A stretch of 64,000 nucleotides of DNA from Burkholderia cepacia. GTDB taxonomy: Bacteria; Pseudomonadota; Gammaproteobacteria; Burkholderiales; Burkholderiaceae. Shown one piece after another: positions 45,140 to 53,619 of this stretch (within the stretch, counting starts at the first letter, position 1; each line of letters begins with the position of its first letter). Position numbers and translations under genes: made by a program. Location: NCBI RefSeq assembly GCF_001039005.1, contig NZ_LDWR01000026.1, positions 51,806-115,805 on the forward strand. Direction: 5' to 3'. The notes below the pieces were generated by a model. The model had not been told where the DNA came from. It saw only the letters and a program-made list of their open reading frames with translations, and searched no databases.

Positions 45140-46816
45140 CTACGCGTGCCCGCCCGTCTTCGTCGCCTGCAGCGCACGAATCCGCATCCGCGCCCCCGTA
45201 TCGCTGACCGTCGTGTCGTACATCGTCGCGAGATCGCGCTTGAGCGCGGTGCGCGAGCCACCGTCGAGATACACCATGTGCCCCGACGGATAGAAACGCG
45301 CGGACAGGTTCTGCCGCACCTTCTGATCCTCGAGCGGCATCTGCTGCAGGTCGATCACGGTCTGGTAGAACGGCGTGACGAAGTCGTAGAAGCCGTTCGC
45401 CGACAGCACCTTCAGGTCGACGTTCAGCGCCATCACCGCGGCGAGATCGCCGGCCGTGTAGAGAATCACGTTCCCCTGCGCATCGATGCCCTGCTGCGCG
45501 CCGGTCGGGTCGATGTGGCTGAAATCCCAGTTCTGGAACGCCTGGTCGTTCAGGTCCGTGAACGCGGAATTCGACGTGAACTTCAGCTGCTCGTTCAGGT
45601 AGCTGTTCCACATCGCCGTATACACACCCGTCACGGCCGTCATCGTCGGATCGTTGCCGCCCGAGTTCGGGTCGATCTTGCCCGCGATGCCCGACGAGAT
45701 CCCGGTCACGCGGCCGTCGTACGAGCCGAGCGCGAGCCCCTGCGCATGCAGCAGCGTCGTCAGGAACAGTGAATTGCCGCGCGCGTCGTAACCGGCGATG
45801 TTGAGGCTCCACGACTGCAGCGTCGCCGTATCGATGCCCGTGTATTCCGACAGTTTCTGCACGGCGGCCGGATCCGCATGCGGGACCGCGCGCAACGCGT
45901 TCAGGTAGTCGGTGCGCGAGAACTGCGCGACTTCCTCGACGAACGCGCCGAGATCGGTCGGCGCCGGCGTGACGCCGAGCTTCTTGTGATACCACGCGTC
46001 GGCCGCCGCGGTCGGCAATGCGCCGACCGGGTTGCCGGCTTGCCGGTAATCGAGGATCGACGATTGCAGCGTGACGCCGTTCAGGTCGACACCGTCCTCG
46101 TGCAGCTTGTACGCGAGCACGCAACTGCGCGCGGTGCCGTACGATTCGCCGAACAGGTATTTCGGCGAATTCCAGCGGTTGTTCTTCGTCAGGTAGCGCT
46201 TGATGAACTGCTTCAGCGAATCCGCATCCTGGTCGACGCCCCAGAAATTGCGGTTCTTGTTCGGCGCGACGGCCGCCGAATAACCGGTGCCGACCGGGTT
46301 GATGAACACCAGATCGCTGTGGTCGATCATGCTGTCCGGGTTGTCTTCCATCTGGTACGGCGCGGGCGGCGTGAAACCCGGCATCGACGTCTTGATGCGC
46401 TTCGGCGCGAACGAGCCGAGCAGCACGAACACCGATGACGAACCGGGCCCGCCGTTATAGAAGAACGTCACGGGGCGCGTTTCTTCCTTCGCGCCGTCGG
46501 CCGTGAATGCGACGTAGAAGATCTTCGCGGCCGGCTGCGAACTGCTCGGGTCGACCGTCACGAGATGGCCGGCCGTCGCCGTGTACGCGATGCGCTTCCC
46601 GTCGATCAGGATCGTGTGATGCGTGATCGCGGCTGCTTCGGTCGTGTCGGTCACCGAGTCGTCGGGGCCGTTGCCGTACGCGACCGGATCGAAGAACGGC
46701 TGATCGCGGCCATGACTCAGCGCCACGGGATTGACGGTCGGCGGCACGCCATGCGAATTGTGGTCGCCGTGATGCAGCGGATAAACGCCGCCGGAAGATG
46801 CGGTATCGATGCCCAT
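45140..46816 (-). CDS. S10-family serine carboxypeptidase-like protein
   Basis: The 558-residue protein is a serine carboxypeptidase of family S10. The oxyanion region is FYNGGPGSSS at about 119-128, the nucleophile Ser225 is in FGESYG, the aspartate is in SANGFYDFVTPF and the histidine in YPSGHMVYLD. The triad is complete. S10 enzymes cut C-terminal residues at acid pH. No classical signal peptide is present at the chosen start; the N-terminus is histidine-rich (HHGDHNSHG). It is encoded 73 bases downstream of an S53 acid peptidase on the same strand, so the two are probably cotranscribed and act together. How they leave the cell, if they do, is unclear. Confidence 0.88.
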   Translation of the reverse strand: MGIDTASSGGVYPLHHGDHNSHGVPPTVNPVALSHGRDQPFFDPVAYGNGPDDSVTDTTEAAAITHHTILIDGKRIAYTATAGHLVTVDPSSSQPAAKIFYVAFTADGAKEETRPVTFFYNGGPGSSSVFVLLGSFAPKRIKTSMPGFTPPAPYQMEDNPDSMIDHSDLVFINPVGTGYSAAVAPNKNRNFWGVDQDADSLKQFIKRYLTKNNRWNSPKYLFGESYGTARSCVLAYKLHEDGVDLNGVTLQSSILDYRQAGNPVGALPTAAADAWYHKKLGVTPAPTDLGAFVEEVAQFSRTDYLNALRAVPHADPAAVQKLSEYTGIDTATLQSWSLNIAGYDARGNSLFLTTLLHAQGLALGSYDGRVTGISSGIAGKIDPNSGGNDPTMTAVTGVYTAMWNSYLNEQLKFTSNSAFTDLNDQAFQNWDFSHIDPTGAQQGIDAQGNVILYTAGDLAAVMALNVDLKVLSANGFYDFVTPFYQTVIDLQQMPLEDQKVRQNLSARFYPSGHMVYLDGGSRTALKRDLATMYDTTVSDTGARMRIRALQATKTGGHA

Positions 46817-46889
46817 CGTGCTGCTCCTGGAGGTGAAAAAAGACGCGGGCAGGAAACCCGCGTCGAACGGAAAGATAAGAAGCGACGCG

Positions 46890-48482
46890 TCAGCTCGACG
46901 GCTTGCGCGCGAGAATCGCGGCGAGTTGTGCGCCGTTCGGGCTGCCGAGGCCCGTGCATGCATCCCAGCCCGACGCGGCCGCATACGTGCCGTTCGATCC
47001 CTGGGTGATGTCGCGCAGCGCGCCCGGATTCTTGTACAGCACCGGATTGACCCAGCCGGCCGATGCACCGGCCGCCGCATTGATCCGCGCGATCAGCGCG
47101 GCCCACAGCGGGGCGACCGCGCTCGTGCCGCCCATCACCGTCGGCGTACCGGCAACCGACACCTCGTAACCCGTCTGCGGCGATGCATCGCCGGCCACGT
47201 CCGGCACGCCGCGCTTCGCGAGCGGCGTGCTGCTGCCGTCGGCGCGTGTGACGGCAAGCCCCTGCTGCCACACCGGCAGGTCGAACAGCGTGCTGACACC
47301 GCCGCCGCCCGCGCCGCCGCCCGACGCCTCGTCGTTCCAGGTCACTTCGCTGCGAATGCCCTGCCCGGGCAGTGCATCGAGCTGCGTGCCGCCGCAGCCG
47401 AGCACGTACGGGCTCGATGCGGGGAAGTCGACGTGATCGGCACCGTCCTGCAGCCCGTCGCCCGAGCCGCTGTCGCCCGACGCCGCGCACACGGTGATGC
47501 CCTGCGCGGCGGCGGCCTGCAGCACGCGGTTGAACGCCTGCGCCGACTGCGTCTGCCAGACCGCTTCCGGGCCACCCCAACTGATCGAGATCACCGACGG
47601 CTTGTTGGTCGTGTCGCTGACGGCCGCGTTGACGGCCTGGATGAAGCCCGCATCGCTGTTCGACGCGAAGTAGACCGCGATCTTCGCGGCCGGCGCGATC
47701 GCACCGGCGATCTCGATGTCGAGCGCGACTTCGCCGTCCGGGCCGTTCGGGTCGCCGCTCGGCGCATTGCGTCCGGTGCCGACGTTCACGTCGACGAGCG
47801 TCGGCGGCGTCGTGATCCCGAGCCCGCGGAAATACTGCTGGATGTCGGCCGCGCGATAACCACCGCCCAGTTCGACGATCGCGATGCATTGCCCGGCGCC
47901 GTCGCCGGCCGGAAAGCCGTACAACGACGCGAGCTGGACCGGCGTGAACGTGACGCCCGCCGCACCGCCGCGCGCGGGCCTGAACGGCGGACGCAGCCGG
48001 AAGTGCGGCCGCGCCTGCGGGCGGCTGTCGAGGCCGAGCACGGCCGTGACGGCATCGCCGAGATCGTCGGGCAGCGCGATCGGGCCGGAGCGGCCGCGAT
48101 ACTGGCCGATCGAACGATGCTCGAAACGCTCGAGCTTCACGCCGAACGCGGCTTCGAACTGCTGGATCGTGCCGGACAGCACGACGACGCTTTCGACCGG
48201 ATCGACGCGATCGACCGTCAGTTGATGACGACGCGCGAAGTCCTCGGCCTTGCGGATGTCGTCGGGATGGGCGGAGAAACGCTGCGCGAATGCGGCGCGC
48301 GACAGCGGTTTCGCCTGTGCGTCGCCGGTGGCGAGCTGGTGGACCAACGTATCGAGTTGCCCTTCTTCCTGCCGCCGCAACATGATCGTGACGTGGATGC
48401 GTTCTGCCGGATCGCACGGGCCGAGGCACTTGGACTCGGCGACGATTCGGGGTTCACGGTCGGCGTGAAGATGCCTTGCCAT
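46890..48482 (-). CDS. S53-family acid serine peptidase (sedolisin/kumamolisin type)
   Basis: The 530-residue protein has a pro-kumamolisin activation domain (residues 25-160) followed by a sedolisin catalytic domain. The catalytic residues line up: Glu251 and Asp255 in EVALDIEIAG, Asp337 in SGDSGSGDG and Ser454 in GGTSAVAP. The C-terminal calcium site is at Asp491 and the GWDACTGLGSP region. These endopeptidases work at low pH after self-cleavage of the prodomain. A strong AAGGAGGG ribosome-binding site seven bases upstream fixes the ATG at 48482. No signal peptide is seen, although relatives are usually secreted. The S10 carboxypeptidase follows in the same direction. Confidence 0.92.
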   Translation of the reverse strand: MARHLHADREPRIVAESKCLGPCDPAERIHVTIMLRRQEEGQLDTLVHQLATGDAQAKPLSRAAFAQRFSAHPDDIRKAEDFARRHQLTVDRVDPVESVVVLSGTIQQFEAAFGVKLERFEHRSIGQYRGRSGPIALPDDLGDAVTAVLGLDSRPQARPHFRLRPPFRPARGGAAGVTFTPVQLASLYGFPAGDGAGQCIAIVELGGGYRAADIQQYFRGLGITTPPTLVDVNVGTGRNAPSGDPNGPDGEVALDIEIAGAIAPAAKIAVYFASNSDAGFIQAVNAAVSDTTNKPSVISISWGGPEAVWQTQSAQAFNRVLQAAAAQGITVCAASGDSGSGDGLQDGADHVDFPASSPYVLGCGGTQLDALPGQGIRSEVTWNDEASGGGAGGGGVSTLFDLPVWQQGLAVTRADGSSTPLAKRGVPDVAGDASPQTGYEVSVAGTPTVMGGTSAVAPLWAALIARINAAAGASAGWVNPVLYKNPGALRDITQGSNGTYAAASGWDACTGLGSPNGAQLAAILARKPSS

Positions 48483-48741
48483 GTTCTGACCCTCCTTGGT
48501 ACCGCGTTGCACGGAACAACCAGGAAATCGGACATGGCCGGCGGAAGTCGGTTCCGTTCGGTCAGTCGGTTCGCGATAGCGCGAAGTGAGAGGAATTTTA
48601 GATCAGTCAGACGATTTGCGCGCACGCCCTTCTGCACCGGGGCATGCGCGCGAAGGCCGGCATTGCACGCGGCCTGTGTCGATCGGCGCATCGGCGCCGC
48701 GCGGCCTGTCGACCGGCGCGGCACCGCTGCGGCGGCGACGC

Positions 48742-49368
48742 TCAATCCATCGACAGACGCAGCGCGAAACCGATCAGCGCCGCGGAAAACGTCCAGCGCT
48801 GCACGGTCTGCGCCAGCGGATGCGCGCGCATCCACGCCGCGATGCGCGACGCGCCGAACACGCAAGCGAGGTCGAAACACACGCCGGCCGCGACCAGCAG
48901 CGCGCCGAGCTCGAACATCTGCAACACGACGGGCCCGGCCTCGGGCCGCACGAACTGTGGCAGCAGCACCGAGCAGAACAGCAACGCCTTCGGGTTCAGC
49001 AGGTTCGTCAGCAGCCCCTTCACGAACGACTGCCGCAGCTCACCCGCCGACACCGTCGTGTCGCCTTCGCCGAGCGCGAACACGGGCGAGCGGAATACCT
49101 GGATCGCGACATACGCGAGATAAAGCGCGCCGCCGTAGCGAATCACCTCGTACAGCCACGGCGCGCTGCGGATCAGTGCCGCGACGCCGCAGGCGGACAG
49201 CGTCACGTGCGCGGTGCGCGCGAGCGACAGGCCACCCGCCGCCGCCAATCCCGGCCGCACGCCACGGCCGATGCTGGTCTGCAGCACGAGCGCCATGTCG
49301 GGCCCCGGCACCGCATAAATGGCCGCCAGCGCGGCGAGATAAATCAACAGCAAATGCGTGGAAATCAT
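48742..49368 (-). CDS. LysE/RhtB-family amino acid exporter
   Basis: The 208-residue inner-membrane protein has the six-helix LysE layout. The first helix ends in YAVPGPDMALVLQTSIGRG, the family hallmark, and the central stretch is VKGLLTNLLNPKALLFCSVL. It should export an amino acid or a derivative. An Lrp-type regulator is encoded divergently 134 bases away, which is the usual arrangement for amino acid exporters controlled by their substrate. The window starts with the end of another member of the same family. Confidence 0.92.
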   Translation of the reverse strand: MISTHLLLIYLAALAAIYAVPGPDMALVLQTSIGRGVRPGLAAAGGLSLARTAHVTLSACGVAALIRSAPWLYEVIRYGGALYLAYVAIQVFRSPVFALGEGDTTVSAGELRQSFVKGLLTNLLNPKALLFCSVLLPQFVRPEAGPVVLQMFELGALLVAAGVCFDLACVFGASRIAAWMRAHPLAQTVQRWTFSAALIGFALRLSMD

Positions 49369-49502
49369 GGTCTGCCCCCGTCCTCCAATGACGATATGTT
49401 GCCGCTGAAGGAGGAGGGATTATTGGCCATCTTTGGCTCAGGATTGTCGATCCATAGGGGAATCCGCCACAATCATGAAACCAGAACAAGGATTCCGCCA
49501 AT

Positions 49503-49967
49503 ATGATCGAACTCGACAAAACCGATCGCGCGATTCTCGCTGCGGTGCAGCGCGACGGCCGCCTGCCGATCGCGCGTCTCGCCGAATCCGTCGGCCTGTC
49601 CGAGACGCCGTGCGCGCGGCGCCTGAAACGGCTCGAAAGCGACGGCTACATCGAGCGCTACCGTGCGCAGTTGTCGCGCCAGGCGCTCGGCTTCGGCGTC
49701 GTCGCGTTCGTGCTCGTGCGGTTCGCGACGCACGACCGCAAGGTCGCCGACCGGTTCGAACGGGAAGTGCTCGGCATCGAGCGGATCCTGGCGTGCCACA
49801 ACGTCGCGGGCACGGCCGACTACCTGCTGCAGGTGGTCGCGCGCGACCTCGACGACTACGGCACGTTCGTGCGCGAATCGCTGCGGATGCTGCCCGGCGT
49901 GACGTCGATCGAATCGGCGCTGTCGTTGCGCGAAGTGAAGCATGACGCCGGGCTGCCGGTGCCGTGA
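49503..49967 (+). CDS. Lrp/AsnC-family regulator
   Basis: The 154-residue regulator has the N-terminal helix-turn-helix (LDKTDRAILAAVQRDGRLPI, ARLAESVGLSETPCARRLKR) and a C-terminal RAM effector domain (VLGIERILACHNVAGTADYL). It is of normal length. It is transcribed away from the LysE exporter and probably activates it when the exported amino acid is present. The intergenic region contains two copies of the sequence ATCCGCCA/ATTCCGCCA around the start, which might be part of its binding site. Confidence 0.92.
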   Translation: MIELDKTDRAILAAVQRDGRLPIARLAESVGLSETPCARRLKRLESDGYIERYRAQLSRQALGFGVVAFVLVRFATHDRKVADRFEREVLGIERILACHNVAGTADYLLQVVARDLDDYGTFVRESLRMLPGVTSIESALSLREVKHDAGLPVP

Positions 49968-50093
49968 TGCCGGCGGGCGGACAGCCCTCGCAAGCCGAGC
50001 CCGACGCCCGATTCGTCACTTCGACGCCTATCGATGTGGGCAGCGTCGAGCCGCGCCGCCGCAACACTCGCTCACATTGTTGATGCCGGCGGC

Positions 50094-51011
50094 CTACGCG
50101 ATGTCCGGCGGCTGGTGCGCGCGTTCGAGATCCTCGAGAAACGCTTCCACGAGCGGGTTACCGCGCCCGTTGCGCGCGACGACCATGTGGAACGTGACGT
50201 CGTAGCGCAGCTGCTCCGGATTGAGCGGCGCGAGCAGCCCCTGCGTGACGTACGGCGCCGCGAAGTGCTGCGGCAGGTAGCCGAGGTGGTGGCCGGACAG
50301 GATCAGCAGCGCGACGGCCTCCATGTTGTCGGCGGTCGCGGTCACGCGGTCGGGCGTCGTCGACAGCTGCGCCTCCGGCAGCGGATACGAGCGCCACGCC
50401 CATTCGAAGCCCGCGACGTCGGCCGGCGTCAGCGTGCCGGCGCCGTCGAACAGCGGATGGCCGCGGCCGCAGTACGCGACCTGGCGCTCGATGAACAACG
50501 GCGTGTAGTGCAGCGACGGCACGCGATGCCAGAAATAGCCCACCGCAATCTGGATCTCGTCGCTCAGCAGTTTCTCCTCGAGATCGCCCGGCGCGCGCAC
50601 CGAGATCGAGAAACGCACGGCCTCGTCGCGCGTGCGGAACGCGGCGATCGCCTCGGCGATCCGCGCGTTCTGGCTCACCGGTGTATGGCCGATCAGGCCG
50701 ATGTTCAGCGTGCCGACCAGTTGGCGATCCATGTGCCGCGCGGCCATCCCGAACTCGTCGAGCGCCGCGAGCAGCTTGCGGCTCATCGCGTGGAACCGCT
50801 CGCCCTTCGGCGTGAGCCGGAAACCGCTGCGGCCGCGCTCGCAGAGCCGGTAGCCGAGCCGCGTCTCGAGCGACGACAGTTGCGCGCTGATCGTCGACTG
50901 CCCGACGTTCAGCACCGCCTGCGCGGCCGACACGCCGCCCGCGTCCGTGACCGCGAGAAATACGCGGATCAACCGCAGATCGAGGGTCGACAGATTCCCC
51001 AGCACGCTCAT
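50094..51011 (-). CDS. LysR-family regulator of the ureohydrolase operon
   Basis: The 305-residue protein has a LysR helix-turn-helix (LRLIRVFLAVTDAGGVSAAQ, AVLNVGQSTISAQLSSLETR) and an effector-binding domain from about residue 95. It is transcribed divergently from a ureohydrolase gene and an MHS transporter, so it is the likely activator of these genes in response to a guanidino compound. The start at 51011 is typical; the intergenic gap of 134 bases holds the shared control region. Confidence 0.9.
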   Translation of the reverse strand: MSVLGNLSTLDLRLIRVFLAVTDAGGVSAAQAVLNVGQSTISAQLSSLETRLGYRLCERGRSGFRLTPKGERFHAMSRKLLAALDEFGMAARHMDRQLVGTLNIGLIGHTPVSQNARIAEAIAAFRTRDEAVRFSISVRAPGDLEEKLLSDEIQIAVGYFWHRVPSLHYTPLFIERQVAYCGRGHPLFDGAGTLTPADVAGFEWAWRSYPLPEAQLSTTPDRVTATADNMEAVALLILSGHHLGYLPQHFAAPYVTQGLLAPLNPEQLRYDVTFHMVVARNGRGNPLVEAFLEDLERAHQPPDIA

Positions 51012-51145
51012 CCCCTTCCATACATCGATGAAAATCGATGTTTACGTCGATATCTTCGCATTCTTCTTTCCCGGCGGAGCGCGTAAAACTGTGCGCCAAG
51101 CCGCGTCGAATGATACGGCAACCCCACATCGGAAGAGACAGCCCC

Positions 51146-52102
51146 ATGAACGACCACACCCATTTCCAGCCGCTCGGCGGCAATGAAATGCCGCGCTGCG
51201 GCGGCATCGCGACGATGATGCGCCTGCCGCACGTGGCGAGCGCCGAAGGCCTCGACGCGTGTTTCGTCGGCGTGCCGTTCGATCTCGGCACGTCCAACCG
51301 CACCGGCGCACGCTTCGGCCCGCGCCAGATCCGCACCGAATCCGTGCTGCTGCGCCCGTACAACATGGCCACGCGCGCCGCGCCGTTCGATTCGCTGCAG
51401 ATCGCCGACATCGGCGACGTCGCGATCAACCCCTACAACCTGCACGATTCCATCGCGCGCATCGAAGCCGCATACGACGCGATCCTCGAGCACGACTGCA
51501 AGCCGATCACGCTCGGCGGCGACCATACGATCGCGCTGCCGATCCTGCGCGCGATCCACCGCAAGCACGGCAAGGTTGCATTGATCCACGTCGATGCACA
51601 CGCCGACGTGAACGACACGATGATGGGCGAAAAGATCGCGCACGGCACGCCGTTCCGCCGCGCAGTCGAGGAAGGCCTGCTGCACGGCGACAAGGTCACG
51701 CAGATCGGCCTGCGCGGCACCGGTTACGCCGCCGAGGATTTCGACTGGTGCCGCGATCAGGGCTTCCGCGTGGTCCAGGTCGAGGAGTGCTGGAACAAGT
51801 CGCTCGTGCCGCTGATGGAAGAAGTGCGCGCACGCGTCGGCAATACGCCCGTCTACATCAGCTTCGACATCGACGGCATCGATCCGGCCTACGCGCCGGG
51901 CACCGGCACGCCGGAAATCGCGGGCCTCACGGTGCCGCAGGCACTCGAGATCATCCGCGGCGCGAAGGGGCTGAACATCGTCGGCTGCGATCTCGTCGAA
52001 GTCGCGCCGCCGTACGACCCGTTCGGCACCACGGCGCTGCTCGGCGCGAACCTCGCGTACGAGCTGCTGTGCGTGCTGCCGGGTGTCAAGTACCGCGACT
52101 GA
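51146..52102 (+). CDS. Agmatinase-family ureohydrolase
   Basis: The 318-residue enzyme belongs to the arginase/agmatinase family. The binuclear manganese site is seen in GGDHTIALP, VDAHADV and SFDIDGIDPAYAPGTGTPE. Members remove urea from agmatine, guanidinobutyrate or guanidinopropionate. The context of a LysR regulator plus a dedicated transporter resembles the guanidinobutyrase or guanidinopropionase loci of Pseudomonas more than a polyamine pathway gene. The exact substrate cannot be fixed from sequence reading. The ATG at 51146 (MNDHTHFQPLGGNEMPRC) follows GGAAGAG and gives the family's N-terminus. Confidence 0.88.
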   Translation: MNDHTHFQPLGGNEMPRCGGIATMMRLPHVASAEGLDACFVGVPFDLGTSNRTGARFGPRQIRTESVLLRPYNMATRAAPFDSLQIADIGDVAINPYNLHDSIARIEAAYDAILEHDCKPITLGGDHTIALPILRAIHRKHGKVALIHVDAHADVNDTMMGEKIAHGTPFRRAVEEGLLHGDKVTQIGLRGTGYAAEDFDWCRDQGFRVVQVEECWNKSLVPLMEEVRARVGNTPVYISFDIDGIDPAYAPGTGTPEIAGLTVPQALEIIRGAKGLNIVGCDLVEVAPPYDPFGTTALLGANLAYELLCVLPGVKYRD

Positions 52103-52156
52103 TCCCGCGCCACCACCTATTCCAAATCAGAAGATTCCAGAGGAGCACACATAAAG

Positions 52157-53482
52157 ATGGGGACTTCCGTCAAGCAACCGAAGCGGGCGGCGCTCGCTTC
52201 GTTCGTCGGCACCACGATCGAGTGGTACGACTTCTATAGCTACGCGACCGCCGCCGCCATCGTGTTCGGACCGCTGTTCTTTCCCGGCGAAAACCGCTTC
52301 GTCAGCCTGCTCGCGTCGTTCGGCTCGTTCGCGGTCGGCTTCTTCGCGCGGCCGCTCGGCGGCGTGATGTTCGGCTACCTCGGCGACCGCTTCGGCCGCA
52401 AGCGTTCGCTGCTCGCGACGCTGATGCTGATGGCCGTGTCGACGGTCGCGATCGGCCTGCTGCCGACCCACGCGCAAGCCGGTGTGATCGCACCGATCCT
52501 GCTCGTGCTGATGCGCGTGCTGCAAGGCATCGCGGTCGGCGGCGAATGGGGCGGCGCGGTGCTGCTTGCCGGCGAGCATGCGCCCGAAGGCAAGCGCACG
52601 TTCTTCGCATCGTTCGCGCAGCTCGGCAGCGCAAGCGGCCTGATCCTGTCGATGCTCGCGTTCGGCGCGATCAGCACGCTGTCGAAGGACGACATGATGA
52701 GTTGGGGCTGGCGCGTGCCGTTCCTCGCGAGTTCCGTGCTGCTGGTGGTCGGCTTCGTGATCCGCGCGAGCGTGTCGGAGTCGCCCGAGTTCGAGGAAGT
52801 CAGGAAGAGCGGCAACACCGCGCAGAACCCGCTGCGCGAAGCGCTCAAGTACTGGCCGCTGCTGCTGCTCGCGATCGGCGCGAACGTGTACGGCATCGCC
52901 GGCGTGTATTTCAGCAACATCTTCATGATCAGCTACGCGACGCAGTTCCTGTCGCTCGACCGGTCGATGGTGCTGCATTGCATGACGATCGTCGCGGTGC
53001 TGCAGTTCGTCGTGCAGCTCGCGGCCGCGTTCCTCGCGCAGCGCTTCGGCACCACGCGCGTGCTGCTGATCACCGGCGCATGGGCCGCGATCGTCCCGTT
53101 CGTGATGCTGCCGCTCGTGCACATGGGCACGCCGCTGTCGATCACGGTCGGCGTCGGCCTCGCGACGCTCGCGGAATCGGGCTACTACTCGGTGGTCGCG
53201 GGTTTCGTCAGCGGCATCTTCGTCGCGCGGATCCGTTATACGGCGATCTCGATCGCGTACCAGGTGTGCGGCGCGCTCGCCGGCGGCCTCACGCCGCTCG
53301 TCGCGACCATCATCGCGCAGAACACCGCGCCGCAATGGTGGCCGCTCGCGATCCAGTACACGAGTGCCGCAATCCTCTCGTCGCTGTGCGTGTGGCTGAT
53401 CTCGCGGCGCGTCAGCATCGACGATGCCAGTGCGCCCGGCAAGACGCGCGAGTCGCTGCCGCGCGGCGTGCGTACCGCGTAA
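52157..53482 (+). CDS. MHS-family MFS metabolite transporter
   Basis: The 441-residue protein is a 12-helix carrier of the metabolite:H+ symporter group. The N-terminal SFVGTTIEWYDFYSYATAAA is the hallmark, followed by RPLGGVMFGYLGDRFGRKR in loop 2-3. Members take up organic acids, betaine, proline or similar compounds. It starts 54 bases after the ureohydrolase gene, so it should import the substrate of that enzyme. A strong terminator follows. Confidence 0.9.
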   Translation: MGTSVKQPKRAALASFVGTTIEWYDFYSYATAAAIVFGPLFFPGENRFVSLLASFGSFAVGFFARPLGGVMFGYLGDRFGRKRSLLATLMLMAVSTVAIGLLPTHAQAGVIAPILLVLMRVLQGIAVGGEWGGAVLLAGEHAPEGKRTFFASFAQLGSASGLILSMLAFGAISTLSKDDMMSWGWRVPFLASSVLLVVGFVIRASVSESPEFEEVRKSGNTAQNPLREALKYWPLLLLAIGANVYGIAGVYFSNIFMISYATQFLSLDRSMVLHCMTIVAVLQFVVQLAAAFLAQRFGTTRVLLITGAWAAIVPFVMLPLVHMGTPLSITVGVGLATLAESGYYSVVAGFVSGIFVARIRYTAISIAYQVCGALAGGLTPLVATIIAQNTAPQWWPLAIQYTSAAILSSLCVWLISRRVSIDDASAPGKTRESLPRGVRTA

Positions 53483-53490
53483 CGTCCCGC

Positions 53491-53519
53491 AACGGGCAGG
53501 CGATTCGCCTGCCCGTTTT
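53491..53519. terminator. Rho-independent terminator after the MHS transporter
   Basis: AACGGGCAGGCGA and TCGCCTGCCCGTT form a 13-bp perfect stem with a one-base centre, followed by TTTTC. It starts 8 bases after the transporter stop codon and should end the ureohydrolase/transporter transcript. Confidence 0.85.
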
Positions 53520-53619
53520 CATTGAACGGTCCGGCAGTCTGCCGCACCGCACCGCCTCTCCCGAAATTGATTGTCGGCCACGACCGTATCGCAGCCGGCA
53601 CGCACGCAACGCTCGCGCG

